From positions 1-46,085 of the forward strand of contig NZ_JAFEXF010000035.1 in assembly GCF_016905445.1 (NCBI RefSeq): a DNA stretch of 46,085 nt, written 5' to 3'. The notes beneath the pieces were generated by a model. The model did not search any database and was not told the DNA's origin. It saw only the letters and a program-made list of their open reading frames with translations. Below are positions 8,235 to 16,423 of the stretch, one piece after another. The position numbers were made by a program, and so were the translations under genes. Source of the DNA: Streptomyces sp. G44. Lineage in GTDB: Bacteria; Actinomycetota; Actinomycetes; Streptomycetales; Streptomycetaceae. How positions within the stretch are numbered: position 1 is the first letter of the stretch; each line of letters starts with the position of its first letter.

Positions 8235-9056
8235 ATGAACAAGACGGCGCTCCGCGCTCTGCTCCGCGAACGACGCGCCCTCATTGCCCCCGAATCGCAT
8301 GGATTCTCGCGGCCGAGCGGTCAGGGACGCCGGGCTCCCGGCCTGTCCCAGCATCAGGTCGATCAGTTGCTGCACCGCACGTTCGGGACGTACCACCGCC
8401 TTGAATCCGGCAATTACCCCAATCCGCCGACCGCATTGCTCCGTGATGTCGCGCGTCTCTTCGGGCTCAATGAGCAGGAGTGGGTCTCCCTCAATCGCTA
8501 CGCGCTCCTCCAGGACCCGCCGGGGCCGCTGCACCCCTCCTCCGGCAAGGAGGTACCGGGCGTGTGGCAGGAAGCCGTCGACAGCATCACCCACATGGCA
8601 TACGTGACCGACGCGTCATGGGAACTGCTCGCCCACAACGAACCGTTCCGGGCGATGTTCCCCGACCGGCAGGTGCCGGCCAACACGATGCGGTGGATGC
8701 TCCTGGACCATGGAGGCCGCGAGCAGCTGACCGACTGGCGCGACTCATGGGCCCCGATGGTGCTGCCGCAGCTGCGTGCCGCCCTGGTCGCCCGCCCCGA
8801 CGACGAGATCCTGCGCGGCATCGAGAAGGAAGTGCTCGCGGACCCCGAACTGGCCCACCTGTACGACATCGACGGCGCCCTCATCCACCCCGACGGTCAC
8901 GAACGACCTCTGCGGCACGCCGTCCACGGCCTCGGCTGGGTGTCGATCTGCGCGGCCCAGCCCATGACGGCCCCGGGTTCCCGGCTGTTCATCCTCATCT
9001 ACCACCCCGGCACGGCCCGGAAGCACGCACGCGCACCGATGCTCCGAGCGGTGTGA
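8235..9056 (+). CDS. Helix-turn-helix regulator with MmyB-like ligand-binding domain
   Basis: 273 residues. The N-terminal Xre-type HTH is recognisable by GLSQHQVDQLLHRTFGTYHR followed by LESGNYPNPPTALL. The C-terminal two thirds match the MmyB-like ligand-binding domain: ITHMAYVTDASWELLAHNEPF, then NTMRWMLLD, and near the end a hydrophobic strand RLFILIYHPGT. MmyB-type regulators are associated with antibiotic gene clusters, where they are thought to sense small lipophilic ligands. The gene lies 100 bp upstream of, and on the same strand as, a type III polyketide synthase gene, which makes it the natural candidate regulator of that gene. Confidence 0.82.
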   Translation: MNKTALRALLRERRALIAPESHGFSRPSGQGRRAPGLSQHQVDQLLHRTFGTYHRLESGNYPNPPTALLRDVARLFGLNEQEWVSLNRYALLQDPPGPLHPSSGKEVPGVWQEAVDSITHMAYVTDASWELLAHNEPFRAMFPDRQVPANTMRWMLLDHGGREQLTDWRDSWAPMVLPQLRAALVARPDDEILRGIEKEVLADPELAHLYDIDGALIHPDGHERPLRHAVHGLGWVSICAAQPMTAPGSRLFILIYHPGTARKHARAPMLRAV

Positions 9057-9156
9057 GGCCAGAGCCCCCGGCTCTCGCGTGAAGGGGGACACCCGCTGCC
9101 CCGTCAAGTACGTTATCGGCACCCCCCGCACCCGAATCAGCACCGTGGGAGTGCCC

Positions 9157-10197
9157 ATGCCAGTTTACGTGTCCAACCCCAGAACTGTCCTCGGCGCCCA
9201 CAAGGTGACCACGGACGAGATCGCCGACGACATACGTGCCCATCACCACGACCATCCCAGGCTCAACGCGATCCTCCGCGTCGTCAACAACTGCGGCGTG
9301 CACACGCGCCACTTCACGCGTCCCCTCGCCTCCCCGACCGTGTCCGGGAGCGCCGATGTGCGGGAGCGGACCCAGGCGGCGTTCGACGACGCCGTGGACA
9401 TGTCCGAGCAGGCCGCCCAAGAGGCCCTGCGGGCGGCCGGGCTGACGCCCGACGACATCGACGCGATCGTCACCACCCATGCCACCGGCTGGGCCGTCCC
9501 GAATCTCGACGTCCATCTCATCGACCGCCTCGGGCTGCGGCCGACGGTGCGCCGCGTCGCCCTGACGACGGTGGCGTGCGCGGGCGGTGTCCAGTCCCTG
9601 ATCCGCGCCGCGGACCTGGTCATCGCGCGCCCCGACGACAGAGTGCTCGTCGTCGCGGCCGAAGTGCTCTCGACCTCTTACAACCACGCGATCGACACCA
9701 TCGAGTCGATGATCTACAAAGCCCTGTTCGCGGACGCGGCCGCCGCAGCGGTGGTCACCAGCGCCCCCTCGGGGCCGGGGCTGGCGATCGCGGACACCTT
9801 CGAGTACACGCTGCCCGGCAGCCTCGCCCACTACCGCGGGCGGCTCGACCCCCAGGGCATGCATTTCGACTCCACCAAACAGGCGCCTTCCGCGGCCGTC
9901 TCCGCCCTCACACCTGTGACGGACTGGCTGGGAGAGCACACCGTCGACTTCGGGATCATCCACCCTGGCAGTCCGCGCATCATCAGCGGCACCGCCGAGG
10001 CGCTGGGGCTTGCGCGGAGCGAGACCCGCCACTCCGTGGACACCTTGGCGGAAGAGGGCAACATGGGAGGCGTCAGCGTCTTCCGTGTCCTCGAACGCAC
10101 TCACACCGCCCCGCCCGCCGACGGGACGCACGGCGTGGCCGTGGCGTTCGGCCCCGGCTTCATCACCGCCGCCCTCCGCTGCCACTGGCACTCCTGA
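9157..10197 (+). CDS. Divergent type III polyketide synthase
   Basis: A 346-residue chalcone-synthase-family enzyme that would condense malonyl-CoA units on an acyl-CoA starter. The triad is visible: Cys141 in TTVACAGGVQSL, His269 in FGIIHPGSPRI and Asn302 in EEGNMGGVSVF. The His-Asn spacing of 33 equals that of plant chalcone synthase. The C-terminal VAVAFGPGFITAALR is the usual GFGPG strand. It is shorter than most (about 370-390) and poorly similar to the neighbouring RppA, so it is a different subfamily. I chose the ATG at 9157, preceded by GGGAG; a GTG at 9079 is in frame but adds an atypical leader. The adjacent HTH regulator and GNAT gene may be functionally linked. Confidence 0.82.
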   Translation: MPVYVSNPRTVLGAHKVTTDEIADDIRAHHHDHPRLNAILRVVNNCGVHTRHFTRPLASPTVSGSADVRERTQAAFDDAVDMSEQAAQEALRAAGLTPDDIDAIVTTHATGWAVPNLDVHLIDRLGLRPTVRRVALTTVACAGGVQSLIRAADLVIARPDDRVLVVAAEVLSTSYNHAIDTIESMIYKALFADAAAAAVVTSAPSGPGLAIADTFEYTLPGSLAHYRGRLDPQGMHFDSTKQAPSAAVSALTPVTDWLGEHTVDFGIIHPGSPRIISGTAEALGLARSETRHSVDTLAEEGNMGGVSVFRVLERTHTAPPADGTHGVAVAFGPGFITAALRCHWHS

Positions 10198-10253
10198 CCC
10201 CGCCCCGGCGTTATTCACTTGCCGCCCCCTGTCGTCCCTGTTGAAGTGACCGA

Positions 10254-11042
10254 ATGGATTTCGCAGCGGTTCTGGCCGCCTACGACCGACAGATGCGACG
10301 CGACGCTCAGAGCGAAGGCCCCGGCACGCGCGTCGAGCGGGCCGGTGGCGTCGTCCGCCAGACCGGCTCGGCACACGACTGGAACGGCGTTCTGTGGTCG
10401 GACGTCGACGCGAGGACGGCGGACGGCGTGATCGCCGAGCAGATCCGCCACTTCACGGCCGCCGGACGCGAGTTCGAGTGGAAGCTGCATTCGTACGACC
10501 GCCCCGCCGACCTGGCCGAGCGGCTCCTCGCGGCGGGCTTCGTGGCCGATCCGCTGGAGACGGTGCTGGTCGCCGAGGCCGACAGCCTGCCCGCGGGGCC
10601 GGAGCTGCCGGAGGGCATCAGGCTGCTCCCGGTGACCGACGCGGCGGGCGTAGCACTCATGGCCGAGGCACACCTCGCGGCCTTCGGCGACGCCGACGCC
10701 GAGCTGAGCGAGAGGCTGAGCAGCCGGGTCCTCGCCCAACTGACCGAGACGCCGGACGACATCGTCGCCGTCGTCGCCATGGCGGGCGACCGGCCGGTGT
10801 GCGGCGCCCGGCTGGAGTTCCAGCCCGGCACGGAGTTCGCGGGCCTCTGGGGCGGCGGCACCGCCCCCGAGTGGCGCGGCAAGGGCATCTACCGCGCCAC
10901 GGTGGCCCACCGCGCCCGGATCGCCGTCGAGCGCGGCTGCCGCTACCTCCAGGTCGACGCCTCCGACGACAGCCGCCCGATCCTGGAGCGCCTCGGCTTC
11001 ACCACGCTGTGCACGACCACGCCGTACGTGTACCGCCCCTGA
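10254..11042 (+). CDS. GNAT-family N-acetyltransferase
   Basis: 262 residues. The C-terminal GNAT fold shows motif A as GLWGGGTAPEWRGKGIYRATVAHRARI (acetyl-CoA pyrophosphate loop R-G-K-G-I-Y), then ERGCRYLQVDASDDSRPILERLGF. The N-terminal 100 residues look like a degenerate GNAT-like or accessory domain (FEWKLHSYDRPADLAERLLAAGF), a common two-domain layout in actinomycetes. The gene starts 57 bp after the type III PKS, same strand, so a shared transcript is possible. The acetyl acceptor cannot be inferred. Confidence 0.85.
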   Translation: MDFAAVLAAYDRQMRRDAQSEGPGTRVERAGGVVRQTGSAHDWNGVLWSDVDARTADGVIAEQIRHFTAAGREFEWKLHSYDRPADLAERLLAAGFVADPLETVLVAEADSLPAGPELPEGIRLLPVTDAAGVALMAEAHLAAFGDADAELSERLSSRVLAQLTETPDDIVAVVAMAGDRPVCGARLEFQPGTEFAGLWGGGTAPEWRGKGIYRATVAHRARIAVERGCRYLQVDASDDSRPILERLGFTTLCTTTPYVYRP

Positions 11043-11075
11043 GGGCAGAGCGCGGGCGTACCGCGCGCGCAGCCG

Positions 11076-12188
11076 TCACGCCGGGGCCGCCTGCGTCTGT
11101 CCGGCCCTGAGCCGGCCCGCGGGCCGCTGGTCCGGCCCCTTCGCCGCGTTCCAGGTGCCGAGGGCGATCTCGGCGGTGATGCCGGGGCCGAATCCGGCGA
11201 TGATGCCCTGCGCGGCATGGTCGGGACCGCCCTCGTCGAAGAGGCGTTCCAGGGCGTCGAACACGACCGCGCTGGCGATGTTGCCGCGTTCGGTCAGGGT
11301 GGCCCGGCTGTAGCGGAACATCTTCGGCGGCAGGTTCAGGTGGGTGCACAGGTCGTCCAGGATCCTGGGTCCGCCGGCGTGGACGATGTAGAAGTCGAGC
11401 CCGGAGACGTCCCAGTCACGCAGCTCGGCCATTTCCCGCAGGGCGGGCGCGAGATCGGCCATGGTGCCGGGCACGCGTTTGTCCAGCAGGAAGTGGAAGC
11501 CGGTGTCCCGGACCGCGTAGGAGATCCACTCCTCGGTGTCGGGCACCAGGTGCGAGGCGTTGTGGTGCAGCTCCACGCCGTTGCCTCCTTGGCCGCGCAC
11601 CACGGCGGCGGCGATGCCGTCCCCGAACAGGCCGTTGGACAGCAGGTTGCCCACCGCAAGGTCCGTCGGCTGGTAGCACAGCGAACAGAACTCGCAGCAC
11701 AGGATCAGCACGTTGGCCTGGGGGTAGGCCGTGCAGAAGTCATGGGCGCGGTTGATGGCCGCACCGCCGGCGGCGCAGCCGAGCTGGGCGATCGGCAACT
11801 GCCGGGTCTGCGGCCGGAAGCCCATCGTGTTGATGAGCCAGGCGGTCATCGACGGCATCATGAATCCGGTGCAGGACACGTAGATGATCATGTCGATGTC
11901 CTGGGGGGACAGCTCGGCGAAGGCCAGCGCCCGGCGTGCGGCCTCGGGTACCCGGGCCTTGGCCTCGGCCTCGTACAGGGCGTTGCGTGCGGTCAGGCCG
12001 GGATGGCGCAGGGTGTCCTCGATGGGCTGCACCAGGTGGCGGGTCTGGACGCCGGTATTGGCGATCAGCCGCAGCGCGAGTTCCAGTTGCGGGTGGTCGG
12101 CATGGAGCTCCCTCGCCAGGTCGAGGGTCTGCTCCCGGGTGATGACATGTTCGGGCACGGCGATGGCCGGCCTGCATAGCGTGGCGAT
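11076..12188 (-). CDS. rppA: 1,3,6,8-tetrahydroxynaphthalene synthase, type III PKS, with apparent ATC start
   Basis: RppA makes 1,3,6,8-tetrahydroxynaphthalene from five malonyl-CoA; this oxidises to flaviolin and HMN-type melanin. Read from the ATC codon at 12188 the protein begins I-ATLCRPAIAVPEHV, which matches the known RppA N-terminus M-ATLCRP. The numbering then places Cys138 (LGCAAGGAA), His270 (IVHAGGPRI), Asn303 (ERGNIASAV), Cys106 and Cys171 exactly where they lie in characterised enzymes. No in-frame ATG, GTG or TTG exists between the upstream P450 stop and this point; the first is a GTG at 12158, which would remove ten conserved residues. The gene follows the P450 gene with a 9-bp gap and is surely cotranscribed with it. 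Confidence 0.88.
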   Translation of the reverse strand: MATLCRPAIAVPEHVITREQTLDLARELHADHPQLELALRLIANTGVQTRHLVQPIEDTLRHPGLTARNALYEAEAKARVPEAARRALAFAELSPQDIDMIIYVSCTGFMMPSMTAWLINTMGFRPQTRQLPIAQLGCAAGGAAINRAHDFCTAYPQANVLILCCEFCSLCYQPTDLAVGNLLSNGLFGDGIAAAVVRGQGGNGVELHHNASHLVPDTEEWISYAVRDTGFHFLLDKRVPGTMADLAPALREMAELRDWDVSGLDFYIVHAGGPRILDDLCTHLNLPPKMFRYSRATLTERGNIASAVVFDALERLFDEGGPDHAAQGIIAGFGPGITAEIALGTWNAAKGPDQRPAGRLRAGQTQAAPA

Positions 12189-12197
12189 GTCCGCCCC

Positions 12198-13412
12198 CTA
12201 CCAGGTAACCGGGAGGGCGAGCGGGTGGCGCCAGATCGAGACGGTGTTCCACCGCACCTCGTCCGGGGGCACCGCCAGGCTCAGTCCTGGGAAACGGTTG
12301 ATCAGTGTGCCGATGGACACCTGGAGGACCATGCGGGCCAAGTGGGCGCCGAGGCAGTGATGGCTGCCGTAGCCGAAGGTCATGTGTCCGGCGGGTGCCG
12401 TCCGGTCGAAGTCCAGCTCGTCGGGCCGTTCGTACACCAGCTCGTCGCGGTTGGCGGTCAGATACGAGACATGCACGGTGTCACCCGCCTTGATCAGCCG
12501 GCCGCCGAGCTCCACGTCCTCCAGGGCCACCCGGGGGATGCCGACGCCTTGGCGGAAGGGGATGTGGCGCAGCAGTTCCTCCAGGGCCCGGGGCAGCAGG
12601 TCGGGCCGCTCCCGCAGTCGGTCCAGGTGGAGGGGGTGGGTCAGCAGGGTGTAGGAGACGTTGCCGATCTCGTAGGTGGTGGTGTCGTGACCGGTGATCA
12701 TCAGGAGCATGGCCAGTACGGCGAGCTCCCCCTCCGCCAGCAGCTCGTCGTCGATCCGCGCGGTGGCCATCGCGCTGATCAGGTCGTCGCCCGGGTCGCG
12801 GCGTCGCGCGGTGGTCAGCTCGGTGAAGTAGGCGCGCAGGGCCACCTTCGCCTCGGCCGCCGCGGACGCCTCGGCGGCGCTCATCGACATCATGGCCGCC
12901 GCCCAGCGGCGCAGCTGGGGGCGGTCCGCCGCCGGCACGTCCATGAGCTGGCTGATCGTCATCAGCGGCACCTTGTCCGCCAGGTGCGCGACGACATCGG
13001 CGGGCGCGCCGTGCTCCTCCATCTCGTCGAGGAGCCCGTCCACGGTGCGCTGGGTCCAGGGGCGCAGCGCCTCGACCTGCGGGGTGGTGAAGGCCTTGAT
13101 GACGACTCTGCGCAGGGGGTTGAGGGCCGGCGGGTCCATCAGGTTGATCGCTTCCGACTGCGCGATGGGCGCCGGGGTGATCCGCGGGAAGTCCCGGCCG
13201 ACGAGCGCCGCCCGGCTGAACCGCCGGTCGGAGGTCACCGTCTGCACGTCGGCGTAGCGCGTCACCAGCCAGCAGGTGCCCGTGCCGTACGGCATGCGGA
13301 CCTGGGTCACAGGCGCCTCGGCCCGCATCCGCGTCATGAACGGATCGGGCTCCAGAGCGTTGTCATGGCGGAACGAGCACGCCGGCTCGGTCCCGGCATC
13401 CGCAGTGGTCAT
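12198..13412 (-). CDS. Cytochrome P450 of the rppA operon (P450mel/CYP158-like)
   Basis: 404 residues. The heme-binding loop is MTFGYGSHHCLGAHLAR, with the ligand cysteine. The I-helix oxygen-activation motif is MITGHDTTTYEIG, and the K-helix ExxR is in ALEELLRHIPF. The family in rppA operons (P450mel of S. griseus, CYP158A2 of S. coelicolor) couples flaviolin oxidatively into dimers and polymeric pigment. Here the P450 precedes rppA; in S. griseus rppA comes first. The start ATG follows a GAGGAGG run. Substrate assignment rests on operon context. The 13413-13618 spacer holds the operon promoter region, with an AT-rich patch near 13493-13515, and no gene. Confidence 0.88.
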   Translation of the reverse strand: MTTADAGTEPACSFRHDNALEPDPFMTRMRAEAPVTQVRMPYGTGTCWLVTRYADVQTVTSDRRFSRAALVGRDFPRITPAPIAQSEAINLMDPPALNPLRRVVIKAFTTPQVEALRPWTQRTVDGLLDEMEEHGAPADVVAHLADKVPLMTISQLMDVPAADRPQLRRWAAAMMSMSAAEASAAAEAKVALRAYFTELTTARRRDPGDDLISAMATARIDDELLAEGELAVLAMLLMITGHDTTTYEIGNVSYTLLTHPLHLDRLRERPDLLPRALEELLRHIPFRQGVGIPRVALEDVELGGRLIKAGDTVHVSYLTANRDELVYERPDELDFDRTAPAGHMTFGYGSHHCLGAHLARMVLQVSIGTLINRFPGLSLAVPPDEVRWNTVSIWRHPLALPVTW

Positions 13413-13618
13413 CCTTCGTACTCCTCCTCGCCCTGAGGCCGCTCGTTCGCGTCCTCAACGAGGGATTCCCATCCCGCCGTCGGAGCACCTCTAAGATGAA
13501 AAGATCACTCGTTTGAGGGCACTCGCTCCCCGTGGCACCCCGGGGCAGCAGCGCGCATGCCCGGGAGTCGCCATCTTGTTCGATGTCCACCAGCGCGACG
13601 GCCACGGCAGAGCCGCGT

Positions 13619-13654
13619 GCTCCCGGCGGCCGGCCCTTCGGCCCCGCCGGGAGC
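13619..13654 (-). terminator. Terminator after the acyl-CoA dehydrogenase gene
   Basis: A perfect 11-bp stem, GCTCCCGGCGG with CCGCCGGGAGC, and a 14-nt loop, 22 nt beyond the dehydrogenase stop codon. Confidence 0.7.
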
Positions 13655-13675
13655 GGAGGGTTCTCAGGAGAGGCT

Positions 13676-14902
13676 CTAGCGGATCGGCATGCCGGAGAGG
13701 GTCCTCGCGATGACCAGGCGCTGGATCTCGCTCGTGCCCTCGAAGATCGTGTAGATCGCCGCGTCCCGGTGCATGCGCTCCACCGGGTACTCACGGGTGA
13801 AGCCGTTGCCGCCGAGGATCTGCACGGCCTGCGCGGTGACCTTCTTGGCGACCTCGCTCGCGTAGAGCTTCGACATGGAGCCCTCGGCCGACTCGAACTT
13901 CTTGCCGGTGCTCGCCATCCACGAGGCGCGCCACACCAGGAGGCGCGCGGCGTCGATCTGGGTGCGCATGTCGGCGAGCTGGAAGGCGATGCCCTGGTTG
14001 TCGATGATCGGGCGGCCGAACTGCGTACGCGTCTTGGCGTACTCAAGTGCCTCCTCGTACGCGGCACGGGCCGTGCCCACCGCCATGGCGCCGACCGCCG
14101 GGCGCGACGCCTCGAAGGTGGCCATCGCGGCGTTCTTCACGCGCTCACCGCCCGCCTTGGCGCGCTCCCGCGCGCGGGCGAGGCGCTCGTCGAGCTTGTC
14201 CTTGCCGCCGAGCAGGCAGTGTCCGGGCACGCGTACGTCTTCGAGGACCACCTCGGCGGTGTGCGAGGCGCGGATGCCGTGCTTCTTGAACTTCTGGCCC
14301 TGGGTCAGGCCCGTCGTGTGCGGCGGGACGATGAAGGAGGCGTGCCCCTTCGAGCCGAGCTCGGGGTCGACGACCGCGACGACGACGTGGACGTTGGCTA
14401 TGCCGCCGTTGGTCGCCCAGGTCTTCGTGCCGTTGAGGACCCACTCGTCCTTGGCCTCGTCGTAGACGGCCCGGGTGCGCATGGCGGCCACGTCGGAGCC
14501 CGCGTCCGGCTCGGAGGAGCAGAAGGCGGCGACCTTGACGTCGTCGGCGTCGCCGTACATCTGCGGGATCCAGGTGCCGATCTGCTCCTCGGTGCCGTTG
14601 GCGAGCACGCCGACGGCGGCCAGGCCGGTGCCCATGATGGACAGGCCGATGCCCGCGTCGCCCCAGAAGATCTCCTCGGTGGCCATCGGGATGCCGAGGC
14701 CCGTCGGGTCGAAGAACTGCTGGGCGTAGAAATCGAGCGAGTAGATGCCGAGCTTGGCCGCTTCCTGGATGATGGGCCAGGGAGTCTCCTCGCGCTCGTC
14801 CCACTCGGCGGCCGCGGGGCGGATCACCTCGGCGGCGAACCCGTGGAGCCAGTCCCGGACCTCCTTCTGTTCGTCGTTGAGCTCCATGGTGAACTCGGCC
14901 AT
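13676..14902 (-). CDS. Acyl-CoA dehydrogenase
   Basis: A 408-residue flavoenzyme that introduces an alpha-beta double bond into acyl-CoA and passes electrons to ETF. Signatures: AAFCSSEPDAGSDVAAMRT (FAD and substrate binding), KTWATNGGIAN, the C-terminal QILGGNGFTREYPVERMHRD, and IYTIFEGTSEIQRLVIAR, whose glutamate in FEGTSE is the usual catalytic base. The start is the ATG at 14902 with GGAGGGG four nucleotides upstream; an upstream in-frame start at 14926 lacks one. It is divergent from a TetR gene with a clear palindrome in between, so control by that regulator is likely. Chain-length specificity is not readable. Confidence 0.92.
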   Translation of the reverse strand: MAEFTMELNDEQKEVRDWLHGFAAEVIRPAAAEWDEREETPWPIIQEAAKLGIYSLDFYAQQFFDPTGLGIPMATEEIFWGDAGIGLSIMGTGLAAVGVLANGTEEQIGTWIPQMYGDADDVKVAAFCSSEPDAGSDVAAMRTRAVYDEAKDEWVLNGTKTWATNGGIANVHVVVAVVDPELGSKGHASFIVPPHTTGLTQGQKFKKHGIRASHTAEVVLEDVRVPGHCLLGGKDKLDERLARARERAKAGGERVKNAAMATFEASRPAVGAMAVGTARAAYEEALEYAKTRTQFGRPIIDNQGIAFQLADMRTQIDAARLLVWRASWMASTGKKFESAEGSMSKLYASEVAKKVTAQAVQILGGNGFTREYPVERMHRDAAIYTIFEGTSEIQRLVIARTLSGMPIR

Positions 14903-14933
14903 GACCCCTCCAGGACCTGCGATCAAGTGCGGC

Positions 14934-14962
14934 GTTACCAGCGGTAACGGAAGTCTGTTACC
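14934..14962. promoter_or_regulatory. TetR operator in the dehydrogenase/TetR divergent promoter
   Basis: GTTACCAGCGGTAAC (14934-14948) is a perfect palindrome with 6-bp arms, and a further GTTACC half-site lies at 14957-14962. It is about 30 bp from the dehydrogenase start, where repressor binding would block transcription. Confidence 0.65.
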
Positions 14963-15068
14963 GGCCAGTAGTCCCTGTCAACTCCCGGCAACCCGTTCGA
15001 TGCGCGCCGCGCCCCGGGTGTTACGTTGCGCGTGCGTCACGCAATCGCACGGGCGGGGAGAAACGCTT

Positions 15069-15719
15069 ATGGGGACCACACAGCCGACCGATCAGCAGAG
15101 ATCCGCGGACCATCGAGAGCGCCGGCGGGAGCTCCTGGAAGCCGCGGACCGGGTGGTGCTCCGCGACGGCCCCGGCGCCTCCATGAACGCCATCGCCGCC
15201 GAGGCGGGCATCACCAAGCCCATCCTCTACCGCCACTTCGGCGACAAGGGCGGGCTCTACGCCGCGCTCGCCAAGCGGCACACGGACGCGCTGCTCGCCT
15301 CACTGCGGGCCGCACTGGACGCGCCCGCCGAGCGCAGGGAGCGGGTGGAGGCGACGCTCGACACCTACCTCGCGGCGATCGAGGCGCGCCCGCAGGTCTA
15401 CCGGTTCCTGATGCACCCCTCCGAGGCGCCCACGCCCGGCGAGCAGGGCTTCGACGTCGGTTTGCACTCCGCCCCCCTGCTGCGCCGCCTGGGCGAGGAG
15501 CTGGCGGAGGTCATCGAGGAGCGCGTCGACCTCGGTCCGCAGGGCGCCGAACTCGCCCGCGTCTGGGGGCACGGCATCGTCGGCATGATGCACGCGGCCG
15601 GTGACTGGTGGCTCGGCGAACGGCCCTGCCCGCGCGAGCAGTTGGTGCGCAGCCTGGCGGATCTGCTCTGGGGGCGGCTGGCCGCCGCGGGCAACCGCGT
15701 CGGCGGGCCGGGCTTCTGA
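15069..15719 (+). CDS. TetR-family regulator (probable fatty-acid/acyl-CoA catabolism repressor)
   Basis: 216 residues. The HTH reads MNAIAAEAGITKPILYRHFGDKGGLYAAL, strongly TetR. The C-terminal domain has AAIEARPQVYRFLMHP and WGHGIVGMMHAAGDWWLGE, a segment seen in actinobacterial TetR regulators next to acyl-CoA dehydrogenases. The ATG at 15069 follows GGGGAGA; longer in-frame starts read through the operator region. By position it represses itself and the divergent dehydrogenase, with an acyl-CoA as likely inducer (inference). Confidence 0.87.
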   Translation: MGTTQPTDQQRSADHRERRRELLEAADRVVLRDGPGASMNAIAAEAGITKPILYRHFGDKGGLYAALAKRHTDALLASLRAALDAPAERRERVEATLDTYLAAIEARPQVYRFLMHPSEAPTPGEQGFDVGLHSAPLLRRLGEELAEVIEERVDLGPQGAELARVWGHGIVGMMHAAGDWWLGERPCPREQLVRSLADLLWGRLAAAGNRVGGPGF

Positions 15720-15745
15720 CCCGCCCCCGCGGACCCCGGCGGACC

Positions 15746-16285
15746 TCAGTTGTTCCAGGAGGCCCTGGCGGCGGCCCGCAGCACCCTGCGGCGCCGCCAG
15801 CCGGTGACGCGGTCGGTGTAGACGCCGCCCTCCACGTGGTCGCACTCGTGCTGGAGGCAGCGGGCGAACCAGCCCGTCCCGTGCACCCGCACGGGCTCCC
15901 CGCGCACATCGACCCCCTCGACCACGGCGTGGTCGAAGCGCGGCGTGCCCGCTTCGAGACCGGGCAGCGACAGACAGCCCTCCGGTCCGCGCACGACGAC
16001 GCCGTCCGCCTCGATGAGCCTCGGGTTGACCACGTGCCCGAGGTGGCGGACGTCGTCGTCGTCCGGGCAGTCGTACACGAACACCCGCTGCCCGACACCG
16101 ATCTGGTTGGCGGCCAGGCCGACGCCCTGTGCCGCGTACATCGTCGCGAACATGTCCTCGACGAGGCGCGCCAGTTCGGGCCCGAAGACGGTGACCTCCT
16201 CGCAGGCCGTGTGCAGCACGGGGTCACCGAGCAGGGTCAGAGGTCGTACGCGCCCCGAGGCGCCCGGGATCGAGCCGTGTCGCAT
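15746..16285 (-). CDS. def: Peptide deformylase
   Basis: A 179-residue metalloprotease that removes the formyl group from nascent N-termini. All three motifs are present: GVGLAANQIGVG (motif I), EGCLSLPG with the metal-binding cysteine (II) and LQHECDHVEG with the HExxH metal site (III). The ATG at 16285 gives the usual length; an upstream in-frame start at 16408 adds 41 residues with no conservation. Streptomyces encode several deformylases, so this may be a secondary copy. It is convergent with the TetR gene and divergent from murT. Confidence 0.92.
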   Translation of the reverse strand: MRHGSIPGASGRVRPLTLLGDPVLHTACEEVTVFGPELARLVEDMFATMYAAQGVGLAANQIGVGQRVFVYDCPDDDDVRHLGHVVNPRLIEADGVVVRGPEGCLSLPGLEAGTPRFDHAVVEGVDVRGEPVRVHGTGWFARCLQHECDHVEGGVYTDRVTGWRRRRVLRAAARASWNN

Positions 16286-16423
16286 GGCGGCAAGAGTACG
16301 GTCCTCGGGGTGGAGCGGCATCGAGTGGTGCCGTGGTTCGGGCTTGTCAGCGGATCTCGATAGGCTGAGCAACGAAACGATGCCGGGCAGGCGCGGCGCC
16401 GTACGCAAGGAGGATCTCGACAG

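Noticed and set aside
13413..13675. Small plus-strand frames between the P450 and the dehydrogenase genes
   Set aside because: They run through the terminator hairpin and into antisense of the dehydrogenase; no coding signal.
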